A stretch of 64,000 bases of DNA from Corynebacterium aquatimens (GCF_030408395.1 NZ_CP046980.1:1178001-1242000); one strand, 5' to 3'; shown: positions 41,105-50,737, numbered from the stretch's first letter. Made by a program: numbers and translations. The notes: generated by a model not told the origin, from the letters alone.

Positions 41105-42475
41105 CTAATTGCGGAAACCGTGGACCGGTGCGGGAATGAAACCGCCCCTTTCGACAAACGGCGCGCAGCTGACCTGGTTAACGGGGATGACGGGGGCGTA
41201 ACCGAGCAGACCGCCGAAATTGACTTCGTCGCCAGGTTTCGTGCCTGGGACGGGGATGAGGCGGGCGGCGGTGGTTTTATGGTTCATGACGCCGATGGCC
41301 GCTTCGTCGGCGATCATGCCGGCGATGACCGCGGCGGGAGTGTCGCCGGGGATCGCGACCATGTCGAAGCCCACCGAGCAGATCGACGTCATCGCCTCGA
41401 GCTTGTCCAGGGTGATGGAGCCGGAGCGCACCGCGTCGATCATGCCTTGGTCCTCAGACACTGGGATGAAGGAGCCGGAGAGTCCGCCGACACGGGAGCA
41501 GGCCATCATGCCGCCTTTCTTGACGGCGTCGTTAAGCAGCGCGAGCGCGGCGGTCGTGCCGTGCGCGCCCACCTGATCCAGCCCCATGTGCTCGAGGATG
41601 TGCGCGACCGAGTCGCCGACTTCCGCAGTCGGTGCGAGCGAGAGGTCGACGATGCCGAAGGGCACCCCCAAGCGTTCCGACGCCAACGTCCCCACCAACT
41701 GGCCCGCCCGCGTGATCTTGAAAGCAGCTTTCTTGATTTCTTCAGCGACGTCGTTGAGGCTTTTGCCCGCAAGAGGCGTGATCGCGCGGTCCACCACGCC
41801 CGGGCCGGACACGCCGACCGACACGACGGTGTCCGGTTCCTCGATGCCGTGGAACGCGCCGGCCATGAACGGGTTGTCACCGACGGCGTTGGCGAAGACG
41901 ACGAGCTTCGCGCAGGCTATCGACGACCGGTCCGCCGTCAGCTCCGCCGCTTCTTTCACCACCTCGCCCATCCGGCGCACGGCGTCCATGTTGATGCCCG
42001 CCCGCGACGAGGCGATGTTGACCGACCCGCACACAAAGCTTGTCTGTGCCAAGGCTTCCGGAATCGACGTGATCAACCGCTCGTCAGCTGCCGTGGCCCC
42101 CTTTTCCACCAGTGCTGAATACCCCCCTATAAAGTTGACCCCCAGCTCGGTTGCTGCGCGGTCGAGGGCGCGGGCGATGTCGGCGGGGTCGCCGTCGACA
42201 CCTGCGGCGACAAGCGCGATAGGGGACACCGAGACGCGCTTGTTCACGATGGGGATGCCCAGCTCGCGCTCGATGCCTTCGCACACCTCGACGAGGCGGC
42301 CGGCGCGGGAGGTGACGCGGTCGTAGACGGCGTCGGCGGTCGCAGCCATAGTGGCGCGGGTGCAGCCGATGAGCGAGATGCCCATGGTGACGGTGCGGAT
42401 GTCCAGGCGGTAGTCCTCGATCATCGTGATCACGTCGATGATGTTGGAGGCGCGAAAGTTCAGTTCGCTGGCCAT
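41105..42475 (-). CDS. UPF0210 (DUF711) family protein
   Basis: The 456-residue protein matches UPF0210 from end to end, starting with [20 protein letters not shown] and containing [40 protein letters not shown] and [14 protein letters not shown]. The family is usually encoded beside a small ACT-domain protein, as here (stop and start separated by 1 nt). The fold is related to glycyl-radical-like or amide-processing barrels, but the reaction is unknown. The ACT protein probably senses a small ligand for it. Confidence 0.93.
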   Translation of the reverse strand: MASELNFRASNIIDVITMIEDYRLDIRTVTMGISLIGCTRATMAATADAVYDRVTSRAGRLVEVCEGIERELGIPIVNKRVSVSPIALVAAGVDGDPADIARALDRAATELGVNFIGGYSALVEKGATAADERLITSIPEALAQTSFVCGSVNIASSRAGINMDAVRRMGEVVKEAAELTADRSSIACAKLVVFANAVGDNPFMAGAFHGIEEPDTVVSVGVSGPGVVDRAITPLAGKSLNDVAEEIKKAAFKITRAGQLVGTLASERLGVPFGIVDLSLAPTAEVGDSVAHILEHMGLDQVGAHGTTAALALLNDAVKKGGMMACSRVGGLSGSFIPVSEDQGMIDAVRSGSITLDKLEAMTSICSVGFDMVAIPGDTPAAVIAGMIADEAAIGVMNHKTTAARLIPVPGTKPGDEVNFGGLLGYAPVIPVNQVSCAPFVERGGFIPAPVHGFRN

Positions 42476-42476
42476 G

Positions 42477-42755
42477 CTAGATCTCGTTCATCGCGGTGAA
42501 CAGTGCTTCGGTTTGGACCCGGATGTCCACGCCGAGCCGCGCGCCCACCTCCGTGAGCGCCGCTTGCAGGGCCGCGATGTCAAAGCTGTCCGCTGGCAGC
42601 TCGACGCGCATGATCATGGTGAAGAATCGGTCCATGAGCGTCTGCGAGACGTCGACAATGTTCAACCCGTGCTCTGCGGCGGCCTGGGCGACGCCGGCGA
42701 TGATGCCGGTGCGGTCGGGCCCGGTCGTGGTGATGATGGCGTGCATGCGCAACAT
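42477..42755 (-). CDS. ACT-domain protein (UPF0237)
   Basis: The 92-residue protein is a single ACT domain: [20 protein letters not shown] followed by [23 protein letters not shown] 42755 follows AAGGCGGGAC; the open frame extends to 42803 without support. ACT domains bind amino acids or other small ligands. It directly precedes the UPF0210 gene, the conserved pairing. Confidence 0.92.
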   Translation of the reverse strand: MLRMHAIITTTGPDRTGIIAGVAQAAAEHGLNIVDVSQTLMDRFFTMIMRVELPADSFDIAALQAALTEVGARLGVDIRVQTEALFTAMNEI

Positions 42756-42780
42756 GGTAGTCCCGCCTTGCGGTGGGGCC

Positions 42781-42852
42781 ATGACTGCACCAGAAGAATT
42801 CACTCAGTTCGTGCTCTTGTCGCCGAACCCCTTCGAATTTGAGGACGCCTAA
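42781..42852 (+). pseudogene. Stray 3' end of the SDR-like gene (36-bp repeat, copy B) in a 23-codon frame
   Basis: Nucleotides 42817-42852 are identical to the end of the SDR-like gene (38579-38614), including the stop. An in-frame ATG at 42781 makes a 23-codon frame beginning MTAPEEFTQFVL and ending SPNPFEFEDA, but there is no domain and no clear ribosome site. It ends 6 nt before the amidotransferase copy 3 stop, so it most likely marks a recombination endpoint. Confidence 0.7.
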
Positions 42853-42858
42853 GGCGGG

Positions 42859-43599
42859 CTAGTGCGACAAGCAGTGCTGCGCGAAACGCTTGACAATCTC
42901 GTTGGAGGTCACCGTGTCCACGCTGGGAAGACCGGCGATGATGTCGTCGTAGTCTTCTTGTGGGAAGTATCCGTAGTCGTAGTAGAAATCCATGCGGGTT
43001 TTCATCGCGGCGGCATCCATTTCCGCGTGGAACTGGGTGGCCCACACACGGTCGCGGTAGCGGACGATCTGGACGGGGCAGGTGGGGCCGTCGGCAAGCA
43101 AGCTCAGCTTAGCGGGGAGCGTGCCGTCGGGGTTCTCCGTGTGACCGGTGAGCGCAGTGAAAAGCTTGGGCAGGCCGGCGAGCAAGGGGTCGTCGCTCGC
43201 GGCGTCAGTGAGACTCACGATGGTGGGGCCAGAGGCCTCAGGGTGGGAGTGACTGATCGTGCCGCCTAGGTGGTGGGTGAGCCAACTGATTCCGTAACAG
43301 ACGAAGAAGACCGGGACCTCGCCCTCGATGATGTCGGCGAGGATGCCGTGGACGTGATTCTGCCACGGGCTGTACTCGGCGTTGGTGATGTTGAGCGAGC
43401 TGCCGCCAACGACGATGCCAGCGATTCCGTCGAGGCTGCCCAGCTCGTCGCTCTCGTCGGCGATCGTGCGCAGCTCGACGTCGTCTGTGGTCAAGCCAGT
43501 GGCGCGCAGGGTGTCGTGATACTCCGCGTGGGATACGGCCGGGCCAATTGGGCCGTTGCGCAGGGACAAAAAGAGCAGCTTCTGTGCGTGCTGAGTCAT
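42859..43599 (-). CDS. Class I glutamine amidotransferase-like protein, copy 3
   Basis: The 246-residue protein has VFFVCYGISWLTHHLGG carrying the nucleophile Cys and ATQFHAEMD carrying the His/Glu pair. It is more divergent from copies 1 and 2 than they are from each other. In C. glutamicum a class I amidotransferase gene follows acn-acnR, so this is probably the ancestral locus copy. ATG 43599 lies 8 nt after TAGACT, suggesting a leaderless transcript. Confidence 0.88.
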   Translation of the reverse strand: MTQHAQKLLFLSLRNGPIGPAVSHAEYHDTLRATGLTTDDVELRTIADESDELGSLDGIAGIVVGGSSLNITNAEYSPWQNHVHGILADIIEGEVPVFFVCYGISWLTHHLGGTISHSHPEASGPTIVSLTDAASDDPLLAGLPKLFTALTGHTENPDGTLPAKLSLLADGPTCPVQIVRYRDRVWATQFHAEMDAAAMKTRMDFYYDYGYFPQEDYDDIIAGLPSVDTVTSNEIVKRFAQHCLSH

Positions 43600-43698
43600 G
43601 GGGGATCAGTCTAACCGGTGGGTGCAGTCGGGCGGTTATCCACAGGGTGTGGAAAAGTTTGAGGGGGGTGTGTCGGGGTGGGAAGTAGCGTGCGGGGT

Positions 43699-44883
43699 AT
43701 GGAGTTTGCGGAGATGTTGAGGAACGAAAACGCGCACGCATTTGCGGCGCTGAGCACGTTCGATGCGGAAGCCGCCCTCACTTTCGGCAGGAGCCCGAAA
43801 CAAGTCAGAGAGTGGGAGCGACTAGCCCGGACGTACTACGGCAACGGCAAGCACGTGCACGGCCACGGCGAAGCGCGGCGCGCGGTGAGAGAACAAGTAA
43901 TAGCAGGGGGCTTCAGCTTAGAGCAGCTCGCTCTAGTCGAGCGGAAGCTGCAGATGCTTGACGACGAAGGGTCGAAGTGGGCACTACGCGCCAAACTGCT
44001 TGCCGCCCGATGCTCCTATGCCGCGCTTGAGCGCAAAGCGAAGAAGCTCGTGCCGACGAAAAAGAAAGCGCCGACGCCCGGCGTGCGCGTGTCACGCTCC
44101 ATCGAGGGACTACGAAGCATTTCTATCGTGGGCCCCGAACGCGATATCGCGGACTTCGAGCACACTTTGCGCGAAGGCATCGACGAGAATTCGGCGGCGT
44201 CACCGCAAATGCTGTCCCGGTTTTTAAGCATGCTGCGCTCCGGCGGCGAAGACGCGCAGGGATCCGGCGCGCAAGGATTCGGCGTCCCCACGACCCGGCC
44301 GCGTCCGTTACTCCTCATTCCATTGCCCGAGTGGGTGAAGATTCTCCGGGGTGAGGGCGATGACACGGTGCTCGGGCTTAGCGACGACACGACGATGACC
44401 GCCACCGAGTTCATCAACGAATTCATTGCAACCGGCGAGTTTGAGCTCGAAGCTGCGACATTCCACCCTGTCCACGGACCGGTGAATCTCCACCGCGCAA
44501 GCAGGTACGCCAATGAGAAACAGCGTGATCTACTCCGGGCCCTCATGCCAGTGTGCCCCGTGCCTGGATGCAAGCATGGCGCGGACTCGTGCCAGTTCCA
44601 CCACATCAAAGCGTGGAAGAACGGTGGCGAGACGAACATCGACAACCTCACGCCGCTGTGTTCCTATCACAACAAGATCAACGACGATTCTCCATCGTCG
44701 CCAGGGGAGACGGGGGCGCGGCCTCGGCGCAAGAGCCGGCGGCAGACGGGAAAGATCATTTCGCGCGGCACTATACCCACCTGGGAGTCCCCCGGCGGGT
44801 ATGCCGTTCCTAATCTTCAACACGCGAACTACCGGTACGGGGCAATGTTCTCCCTTTTCGGTGGGCCCATGGACACCCACTGA
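43699..44883 (+). CDS. DUF222/HNH endonuclease (13E12-repeat type)
   Basis: The 394-residue protein begins at ATG 43699, 7 nt after TAGCGT. The N-terminal DUF222-like helical region spans about residues 1-270. The HNH motif is split by a zinc-type pair: CPVPGCKHGADSCQFHHI, then AWKNGGETNIDNLTPLC and YHNKIND. Such genes are multicopy and mobile-like in actinobacteria. It lies between acn and amidotransferase copy 3, on the opposite strand from both, where acnR is expected. The downstream 183 nt holds GC-rich CGAGCGGG repeats and the acn terminator. Confidence 0.88.
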   Translation: MEFAEMLRNENAHAFAALSTFDAEAALTFGRSPKQVREWERLARTYYGNGKHVHGHGEARRAVREQVIAGGFSLEQLALVERKLQMLDDEGSKWALRAKLLAARCSYAALERKAKKLVPTKKKAPTPGVRVSRSIEGLRSISIVGPERDIADFEHTLREGIDENSAASPQMLSRFLSMLRSGGEDAQGSGAQGFGVPTTRPRPLLLIPLPEWVKILRGEGDDTVLGLSDDTTMTATEFINEFIATGEFELEAATFHPVHGPVNLHRASRYANEKQRDLLRALMPVCPVPGCKHGADSCQFHHIKAWKNGGETNIDNLTPLCSYHNKINDDSPSSPGETGARPRRKSRRQTGKIISRGTIPTWESPGGYAVPNLQHANYRYGAMFSLFGGPMDTH

Positions 44884-45018
44884 GTGGAAGCGGAGCGGAC
44901 CTTACACGTAAAGCACTAGACCGGCCGGCGAAGGCGGAGGCGGAGGCCTGCCGGCGATTTGGCGCGCCCAAAATCTCGGCCGAGCGGGTTGCGCCGGCCG
45001 AGCGGGCCGAGCGGGCAT

Positions 45019-45049
45019 GAAAAAAATCGGGCCCCGAAGGACCCGATTT
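45019..45049 (-). terminator. Terminator after acn
   Basis: AAATCGGG (45024-45031) pairs with CCCGATTT (45042-45049), and CC/GG pairs flank the CGAA loop. The A run at 45019-45026 becomes a U tract on the minus strand, so it terminates acn; the plus-strand side can also serve the HNH gene. Confidence 0.85.
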
Positions 45050-45066
45050 CTTATGCGGCTGGGAAG

Positions 45067-47847
45067 TTAGCTCTTCACCATCTGGCGCAGCACGTACTGG
45101 AGGATACCGCCGTTGCGGTAGTACTCAGCCTCACCAGGCGTGTCAACGCGGACCTTGGCGTCGAACTCGACGGTCTCGCCGCTGTCCTTGGTTGCCTTAA
45201 CGTGAACGGTCTCCGGAATGGAGTCGCCCTCGTTGAACGCGGTGACACCGGTGATGTCGAAGGTCTCCGTGCCGTCGAGGCCCAGAGACTCGTGGGACTC
45301 ACCCTCCGGGAACTGCAGCGGGAGCACGCCCATACCGATCAGGTTGGAACGGTGAATACGCTCGAAGGACTCGGTGATGACTGCCTTCACACCAAGCAGG
45401 TTGGTGCCCTTAGCAGCCCAGTCACGCGAGGAGCCGGTGCCGTATTCCTTACCACCCAGAACAACCAGCGGGATGTTCTTCTCGGCGTAGTTCATCGCCG
45501 CGTCGTAGATGAATGCCTGCGGAGCACCTTCCTGGGTGAAGTCCAGGGTGTAGCCGCCGGCGTCCTCAACCAGCTGGTTGCGCAGACGGATGTTAGCGAA
45601 GGTACCGCGGACCATGACCTCGTGGTTACCACGGCGGGAACCGAACGAGTTGTAGTCCTGGCGTGCAACACCGTTGTCGTCCAGGTAGTTAGCAGCAGGC
45701 GTGCCCGGTTTGATGGAGGAAGCAGGGGAGATGTGGTCGGTGGTGACCGAGTCGCCCAGCTTCGCCAGAACGCGAGCACCCGTGATGTCCTCGACTGCCT
45801 CCGGCTCCGTCGGCATGCCGTCGAAGTACGGTGCCTTGCGGATGTACGTGGAGTCTTCGTTCCACGCGAAGGTCTTGCCGGTCGGGATGTCCAGGCCCTG
45901 CCACTGAGCATCGCCCTTGAAGACGTCTGCGTAGTCAGCTTCGTACATCTCGCGGGAGATGGTGGACGCGATGGTCTGCTCGATCTCCTCTGCGGACGGC
46001 CAGACGTCCCTCAGGAAGACGTCGTTGCCAGCAGCATCCTGACCCAGCGGCTGGGTCTCGAAGTCGAAGTCCATGGTGCCCGCGATGGAGTACGCGATGA
46101 CCAGCAGCGGGGAAGCCAGGTAGTTCATCTTCACGTCGGGGGAGATACGTCCCTCGAAGTTACGGTTACCGGACAGAACTGCGGTAGCGGTCAGGTCGTA
46201 CTCGTTGATTGCCTCAGAGACTTCGTTCGGCAGCGGACCGGAGTTACCAATGCAGGATGCGCAACCGAAGCCGGTGAGGTAGAAGCCCACGGCCTCGAGG
46301 TCCTTCCATAGGTCTGCGCGGTTGTAGTAACCGTCGACGACCTGGGAACCCGGAGCCATGATGGTCTTGACCCACGGCTTAGCCTTCAGGCCACGCTCTG
46401 CAGCCTTGCGGGCGAGCAGGGCGGCACCGACCATGACGGATGGGTTGGAGGTGTTGGTGCAGGACGTGATAGCTGCGATGGCAACCATGCCGTGGTCGAG
46501 GGTGTACTCGCCACCCTGCGGGGACTCAACGATGACCGGCTTGGAAGCGCGGCCCTCAGCACCCTCGGCAGCGGACTCGCCGTTTGCAGGCCAGGACTCG
46601 TTGTAGTCAACGGTCTCAACCCTCTCAGCGCGAACCGGCTCGGACTGGCCTTCGCCAGCGGTGTTGTAGTCCGGCAGCTGCTTGCGGAAGGTGTCCTTCG
46701 ACTCGGCCAGCAGGATGCGGTCCTGCGGGCGCTTCGGGCCAGCGATGGACGGCTTCACGGTGGACAGATCCAGCTCGAGGTACTCGGAGTACTCTGCCTC
46801 CGGAGCGTCCTGCTCGAGCCACATGCCCTGTGCCTTGGCGTATGCCTCAACGCGGTCGATCGTCTCCTGGTCGCGGCCGGTGAGGTGCAGGTAGTTGATG
46901 GTCTCCTCGTCGATCGGGAAGATCGCACAGGTGGAACCGAACTCCGGGCTCATGTTACCGATGGTGGCGCGGTTAGCCAGCGGAATTTCCTTCACGCCGT
47001 TGCCGTAGAACTCAACGAACTTCTGAACCACGCCGTGCTCACGCAGCATCTCGGTGACGGTCAGAACAACGTCGGTAGCGGTCACGCCAACCGGAATCTC
47101 GCCGGTCAGCTTGAAGCCGACGACGCGCGGGATCAGCATGGAGACCGGCTGGCCCAGCATGGCTGCCTCAGCCTCAATACCGCCGACACCCCAGCCGAGG
47201 ATGCCCAGGCCGTTTTCCATGGTGGTGTGGGAGTCCGTACCAATGCAGGTGTCCGGGTACGCAACGCCCTCGTTGTCGAACACAACGCGGGACAGGTACT
47301 CGATGTTGACCTGGTGGACGATACCGGTGCCCGGAGGCACAACGCGGAAGTTGGAGAAGTTCTCTGCACCCCAGCGCAGGAACTGGTAGCGCTCTTCGTT
47401 GCGCTCGTACTCAATCTCAACGTTCTTGTCCAGAGCGGAGTCGGAACCGAAAGCCTCGATGATGACGGAGTGGTCAATGACCATCTCAGCCGGGTTGAGC
47501 GGGTTCACCTGGTCCGGGTTACCGCCTAGGCCGGAAACGGCCTCACGCATGGTTGCAAGGTCGACGACACACGGAACACCGGTGAAGTCCTGCATCAGAA
47601 CACGAGCCGGCGTGAACTGGATTTCAATGGACGGCTCAGCGGAAGCGTCCCAGTTCGCAATAGCCTTGATGTGTTCCTGGGTGACGTTCTTACCGTCTTC
47701 GGTGCGCAGGAGGTTCTCACCCAGAACCTTCAGCGAGTAGGGTAGCTTCTCCATGCCTTCAACCGCGTCGAGTGCGTAGTAGTCGTATGTACGATCTCCT
47801 ACTTCGAGGGTCTTCTTGGCGCCAAAGGAGTTGATGCTTTCAACCAT
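45067..47847 (-). CDS. acn: Aconitate hydratase
   Basis: The 926-residue monomeric AcnA-type enzyme isomerises citrate to isocitrate with a [4Fe-4S] cluster. Cluster-binding cysteines lie in [14 protein letters not shown] and [34 protein letters not shown] is the conserved substrate-loop region. There is a typical insertion near residues 390-440 rich in Glu/Gly. Start ATG 47847 has a purine-rich upstream. Codon bias is strong. The gene stands alone; the acnR repressor gene found downstream in C. glutamicum is missing. Confidence 0.98.
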   Translation of the reverse strand: MVESINSFGAKKTLEVGDRTYDYYALDAVEGMEKLPYSLKVLGENLLRTEDGKNVTQEHIKAIANWDASAEPSIEIQFTPARVLMQDFTGVPCVVDLATMREAVSGLGGNPDQVNPLNPAEMVIDHSVIIEAFGSDSALDKNVEIEYERNEERYQFLRWGAENFSNFRVVPPGTGIVHQVNIEYLSRVVFDNEGVAYPDTCIGTDSHTTMENGLGILGWGVGGIEAEAAMLGQPVSMLIPRVVGFKLTGEIPVGVTATDVVLTVTEMLREHGVVQKFVEFYGNGVKEIPLANRATIGNMSPEFGSTCAIFPIDEETINYLHLTGRDQETIDRVEAYAKAQGMWLEQDAPEAEYSEYLELDLSTVKPSIAGPKRPQDRILLAESKDTFRKQLPDYNTAGEGQSEPVRAERVETVDYNESWPANGESAAEGAEGRASKPVIVESPQGGEYTLDHGMVAIAAITSCTNTSNPSVMVGAALLARKAAERGLKAKPWVKTIMAPGSQVVDGYYNRADLWKDLEAVGFYLTGFGCASCIGNSGPLPNEVSEAINEYDLTATAVLSGNRNFEGRISPDVKMNYLASPLLVIAYSIAGTMDFDFETQPLGQDAAGNDVFLRDVWPSAEEIEQTIASTISREMYEADYADVFKGDAQWQGLDIPTGKTFAWNEDSTYIRKAPYFDGMPTEPEAVEDITGARVLAKLGDSVTTDHISPASSIKPGTPAANYLDDNGVARQDYNSFGSRRGNHEVMVRGTFANIRLRNQLVEDAGGYTLDFTQEGAPQAFIYDAAMNYAEKNIPLVVLGGKEYGTGSSRDWAAKGTNLLGVKAVITESFERIHRSNLIGMGVLPLQFPEGESHESLGLDGTETFDITGVTAFNEGDSIPETVHVKATKDSGETVEFDAKVRVDTPGEAEYYRNGGILQYVLRQMVKS

Positions 47848-47914
47848 GTGAGCTCCGTTTCTCTATCGAAATGAAATTCCCGTTCGCGAACCTTTGGCCC
47901 GAAGGTTTCAAGGC

Positions 47915-47950
47915 TCACTAGACATAGAAATCCTTACTGTCAATAGTAAG
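47915..47950 (-). promoter_or_regulatory. acn promoter with palindrome over the -35 box
   Basis: On the minus strand, a consensus -35 TTGACA (47943-47938) is 17 bp from TAGTGA (47920-47915). The perfect inverted repeat CTTACT-N6-AGTAAG (47933-47950) covers the -35, the arrangement expected of a repressor operator. A further inverted repeat AACCTT-N7-AAGGTT (47889-47907) lies in the transcribed leader. The palindrome does not match the published AcnR operator (CAGNAC/GTACTG-type), so the regulator is open. Confidence 0.55.
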
Positions 47951-48072
47951 TCACCCTTTTCATTTGCATCGCATCAGCAGCCAGCCTGGCGCAGGTTTAC
48001 GTCTTTTGATTACCCGAAGATTCCGTACGTCGGTAGCAAGGCTGTTCCGTTTTGCCGTTTAAAGTGAGGGTC

Positions 48073-48618
48073 GTGTCGAACAACTCCGCTCCGGCTATCG
48101 ATGCCGTCACGTTGAATTCCGTCGTCAAGCAGCTGGGTGATGATGGTGTCGCGTTCACGTATTCTCACCCAGACAATGCCACGCTTAACGACGGCCTGGT
48201 GTCAGCCCTTCCGTCCGTACCGGCGACCGCGGATGCACAGGTGGGCATAGTCGTGGTGGAGGCTGGGGCGCGCAAGGTTGGTGCTTTGCGCAACATTGCT
48301 CAAGATGTGCGTGACGCATCAGGCTTTGAGACCGTGATTGTTCGCACGCATGGGGGAAGCGGGGTAGTGAGCACGAATCTGACTCGGGCGCAGATTGAAG
48401 CTGGCAGGCATGAGATGAATAAGGAGTGGGACTTCGTTAACGGAGTCCGCGTCTTTGGCAGTACTGCTGAAGCCGCTGAAATCCACGGGTCGGAGTGGAT
48501 TGTGGCTGGGGGAGTAACGCTTTTCGCGATGCTCACGATAGTCATTGCTACAGCCCTGACTTCGGGTGTGACCAGACTCACACGCACCCGGCCGTCCGAC
48601 GAAGATGCAGGCCACTAA
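48073..48618 (+). CDS. Membrane protein of the Rv1476 (DUF6676) family
   Basis: The 181-residue protein has an extracytoplasmic-type N-terminal domain of about 130 residues (VVVEAGARKVGALRNIAQDV, VIVRTHGGSGVVS) and one C-terminal membrane helix (WIVAGGVTLFAMLTIVIATA). GTG 48073 lies 7 nt after TAAAGT; TTG 48052 and GTG 48064 are alternatives. In mycobacteria the homologue sits between acn and ripA, the same order as here. Function is unknown; a link to peptidoglycan hydrolase control is inferred from position. Confidence 0.8.
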   Translation: MSNNSAPAIDAVTLNSVVKQLGDDGVAFTYSHPDNATLNDGLVSALPSVPATADAQVGIVVVEAGARKVGALRNIAQDVRDASGFETVIVRTHGGSGVVSTNLTRAQIEAGRHEMNKEWDFVNGVRVFGSTAEAAEIHGSEWIVAGGVTLFAMLTIVIATALTSGVTRLTRTRPSDEDAGH

Positions 48619-48640
48619 GTAACTACAGTCATGTTATTTT

Positions 48641-48668
48641 CCTTTACCAATGTGAAAGTTGGTAAAGG
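48641..48668. promoter_or_regulatory. 28-bp perfect inverted repeat upstream of the RipA-like gene
   Basis: CCTTTACCAA (48641-48650) and TTGGTAAAGG (48659-48668) are perfect inverted arms around an 8-bp spacer. AT-rich arms and lack of a T tract favour an operator over a terminator. A second small palindrome GTCAC-A-GTGAC lies at about 48719-48729. Confidence 0.55.
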
Positions 48669-48741
48669 TTGTGTACCAGACGGGTTAAGTGTCCTATGGT
48701 TTCACTGTTGGCTCATGAGTCACAGTGACATCAAGTAATCG

Positions 48742-48795
48742 CAACTGTTTCATTTCAGGCATGTGGGGAAGCACGCCAAGTGGCGAAACAGGGCA
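48742..48795 (+). promoter_or_regulatory. Structured leader candidate upstream of the RipA-like gene
   Basis: CTGTTTC (48745-48751) can pair with GAAACAG (48785-48791), enclosing a second stem GGC-AT-GTG with CACGCC around GGGGAAG. It sits about 150-200 nt upstream of the start codon. The whole 323-nt gap (48619-48941) has no gene. The stretch GAGG-N5-CCTC overlaps the ribosome site at 48930-48942. No recognised riboswitch core was found. Confidence 0.4.
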
Positions 48796-48941
48796 GATCG
48801 CTCGAGATCATTGCGGCGCGTGAGCTCGCGTCCATGTTCATTCGACTGCCCATTAGTCAAGCGTTAAGCGTTGACGTACTGCGGTACGGGGCTGGCTTTG
48901 CCATGCCTTGAACCGCTCAATGGGGCGTGAGGAGTGCCCTC

Positions 48942-50726
48942 GTGGCTTATCGTGCTCGGCGTGTGCGCATTGCCGCATTCGTCACCGGCTTATCCGTTTT
49001 CGGTTCCGCACATCTTTTTGGTCCTGCAACAGTGAGTGCTCAGGATCGGGTTTCGGGACTCATTAACCAGATCACCTCCCAGCAGGCAACGCTTCACTCT
49101 CTCGATCTGCAGATCGGTGCTTTGAGCGAGGAGGTCAACAAGGCCTACGTCGATCTGCACGACGCGCAGGCGTACGCCGAGCAGGCTCGGCAAGGCGCGA
49201 CGGAGGCCCGCAAACGCTTGGAGCAGACCCAAAGCGACATTGACCGTTACAAGCGCGAGCTGGGCGACATATCCCGCCACGCGCTTCGCGCTTCAGGCGC
49301 TGACAACCCGCTGTCCATCGTCAGCGGTGCTGACGCCCGCGACAAGGCGTTGGAGAAGCAGCGCTACCTGCGTCAGCAGGCGAAGGACAAACAGGACGCG
49401 ATTGAGCGTTTGGAGACCGCGCGCACCGAAGCTGCCAACGAAGAATCCATGTTGCGTCACACGACGCGACTAGCGGATGAACGCGCAGTGCAGGCCGAAG
49501 CGGCCCAGGTTGAGGCTCAGGTCGCGCTCGACGCCACTGTCGCTGAGCTATCCAGCCAGCTCGACCAGCGTGACGCAGCTATGGACGAGCTTGCCGCCGC
49601 ACAGCTGGAGCTCCAGGAGGAGCGTCCGGCAGCAGCGGAAGCACTCGCGGTCAACAATCCGCCTCAGGTACAGCAAGCCGTTGAGGCAGCCCAGGACCCG
49701 GCCGCGTCCCCAGCAGCACAAGCAGAGGACGTCCCGGCCGTAGAAGCAACGCCGGATGAAGGCACAGCGCCGGCGGATACCCCGCAGGAGCAGACTGAAG
49801 AGCCTGCGCCTGTCGTAGGACCACAGGTCCCGCAGGCGCCGGAAGCCCCGGCAGCGCCGGAAGCGCCCGCGCAGCCCGCCGAAGCCCCGGACGCCAGCGC
49901 AGCTGAGGCCACCGCAACTGATGCGGGTGTCGCTGAAGCTACCCAGCCCGCTGTCGATGAGGCGTCAGCTGAGACACCGTCTGAAACGCCATCTGAAGCA
50001 CCGGAACAGGCTCCGGAACAGACGCCAGCTGATCTGCTGTCCACTTTGGGGGAGATTGCAAAGGACCCGGAGGCGCAGAAGGCGGCGACGGATGCCATCG
50101 CGGCGGTTGTGGGCCAGTCGCAGCCGGAGCACCAGACTCGGGAGAATCCGTACACCGAAGGGGCTGAGCAAGGCAACGACACGCAGTCGATTGCATCGGC
50201 CGCGACCCCGGCGGAGAAGACAGAGGCTGACGCGGTCATGCCGGAGGTGAAGAATGCCGCGCAGGTCACGCAGGAAACCCGTAAGGATGTCTCCAACGCC
50301 AGCCGTGATGAGCAGATCGAAGCAGTAATCGCTCGTGCAGAGTCCCAGATTGGTGTCCCGTATGCGTGGGGCGGCGGAGACGCGAACGGCCCGACCAAGG
50401 GCATTCGCGACGGTGGTGTCGCAGACCGCCACGGTGACTACAACAAGACCGGCTTCGACTGCTCCGGTCTAGTTCTCTACGCATACGCGGGTGCGGGCGT
50501 CGACCTGCCGCACTACACGGGTTACCAGTACCAGCGTGGAACCAAGGTTCCGGTGGCAGAGGCGCAGCGCGGCGACCTTCTGTTCTGGGGTCCGGGCGGT
50601 AACCAGCACGTGGCTATCTACTTGGGCGACGGCATGATGTTGGAAGCCCCCCAATCGGGGCAAACTGTTCAGAAGACGAAAGTGCGCTACTCGGGATTGG
50701 CACCGGAAGCTGTTCGCCTCATTTAA
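48942..50726 (+). CDS. NlpC/P60 peptidoglycan endopeptidase, RipA-like
   Basis: The 594-residue secreted protein starts at GTG 48942, 7 nt after GTGAGGAG. A signal peptide ends near TVSAQ-DR; residues 30-225 are coiled coil (LINQITSQQATLHSLDLQIG onward), 225-470 a Pro/Ala/Glu-rich linker, and the last 130 residues the NlpC/P60 domain with TGFDCSGLVLYAYAG (Cys), NQHVAIYLGDG (His) and a downstream Glu. Such enzymes cleave peptide stems at the division septum, and the coiled coil autoinhibits or targets them. Synteny with acn and Rv1476-type genes supports RipA. Confidence 0.93.
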   Translation: MAYRARRVRIAAFVTGLSVFGSAHLFGPATVSAQDRVSGLINQITSQQATLHSLDLQIGALSEEVNKAYVDLHDAQAYAEQARQGATEARKRLEQTQSDIDRYKRELGDISRHALRASGADNPLSIVSGADARDKALEKQRYLRQQAKDKQDAIERLETARTEAANEESMLRHTTRLADERAVQAEAAQVEAQVALDATVAELSSQLDQRDAAMDELAAAQLELQEERPAAAEALAVNNPPQVQQAVEAAQDPAASPAAQAEDVPAVEATPDEGTAPADTPQEQTEEPAPVVGPQVPQAPEAPAAPEAPAQPAEAPDASAAEATATDAGVAEATQPAVDEASAETPSETPSEAPEQAPEQTPADLLSTLGEIAKDPEAQKAATDAIAAVVGQSQPEHQTRENPYTEGAEQGNDTQSIASAATPAEKTEADAVMPEVKNAAQVTQETRKDVSNASRDEQIEAVIARAESQIGVPYAWGGGDANGPTKGIRDGGVADRHGDYNKTGFDCSGLVLYAYAGAGVDLPHYTGYQYQRGTKVPVAEAQRGDLLFWGPGGNQHVAIYLGDGMMLEAPQSGQTVQKTKVRYSGLAPEAVRLI

Positions 50727-50737
50727 AATCGTGAGGT

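Noticed and set aside
36910..43599. Segment as a prophage or genomic island
   Set aside because: No integrase, transposase, tRNA-flanking repeat or phage structural gene is present; only duplications and deletions of ordinary genes.
43699..44883. HNH gene as part of a defence system
   Set aside because: DUF222/HNH genes are common solitary repeats in actinobacteria; no partner helicase, methylase or CRISPR component lies nearby.
44970..45017. CGAGCGGG repeats as a CRISPR or satellite
   Set aside because: Only three short, closely spaced GC-rich copies without spacers of regular size; likely low-complexity intergenic sequence.
46492..47529. 345-codon plus-strand frame opposite acn
   Set aside because: Antisense shadow of acn; no domain and no ribosome site.
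48742..48941. c-di-AMP (ydaO) riboswitch before the RipA-like gene
   Set aside because: The characteristic GGGTGAAT and GTCAGCTAACC-type core segments were not found; only generic stems remain.
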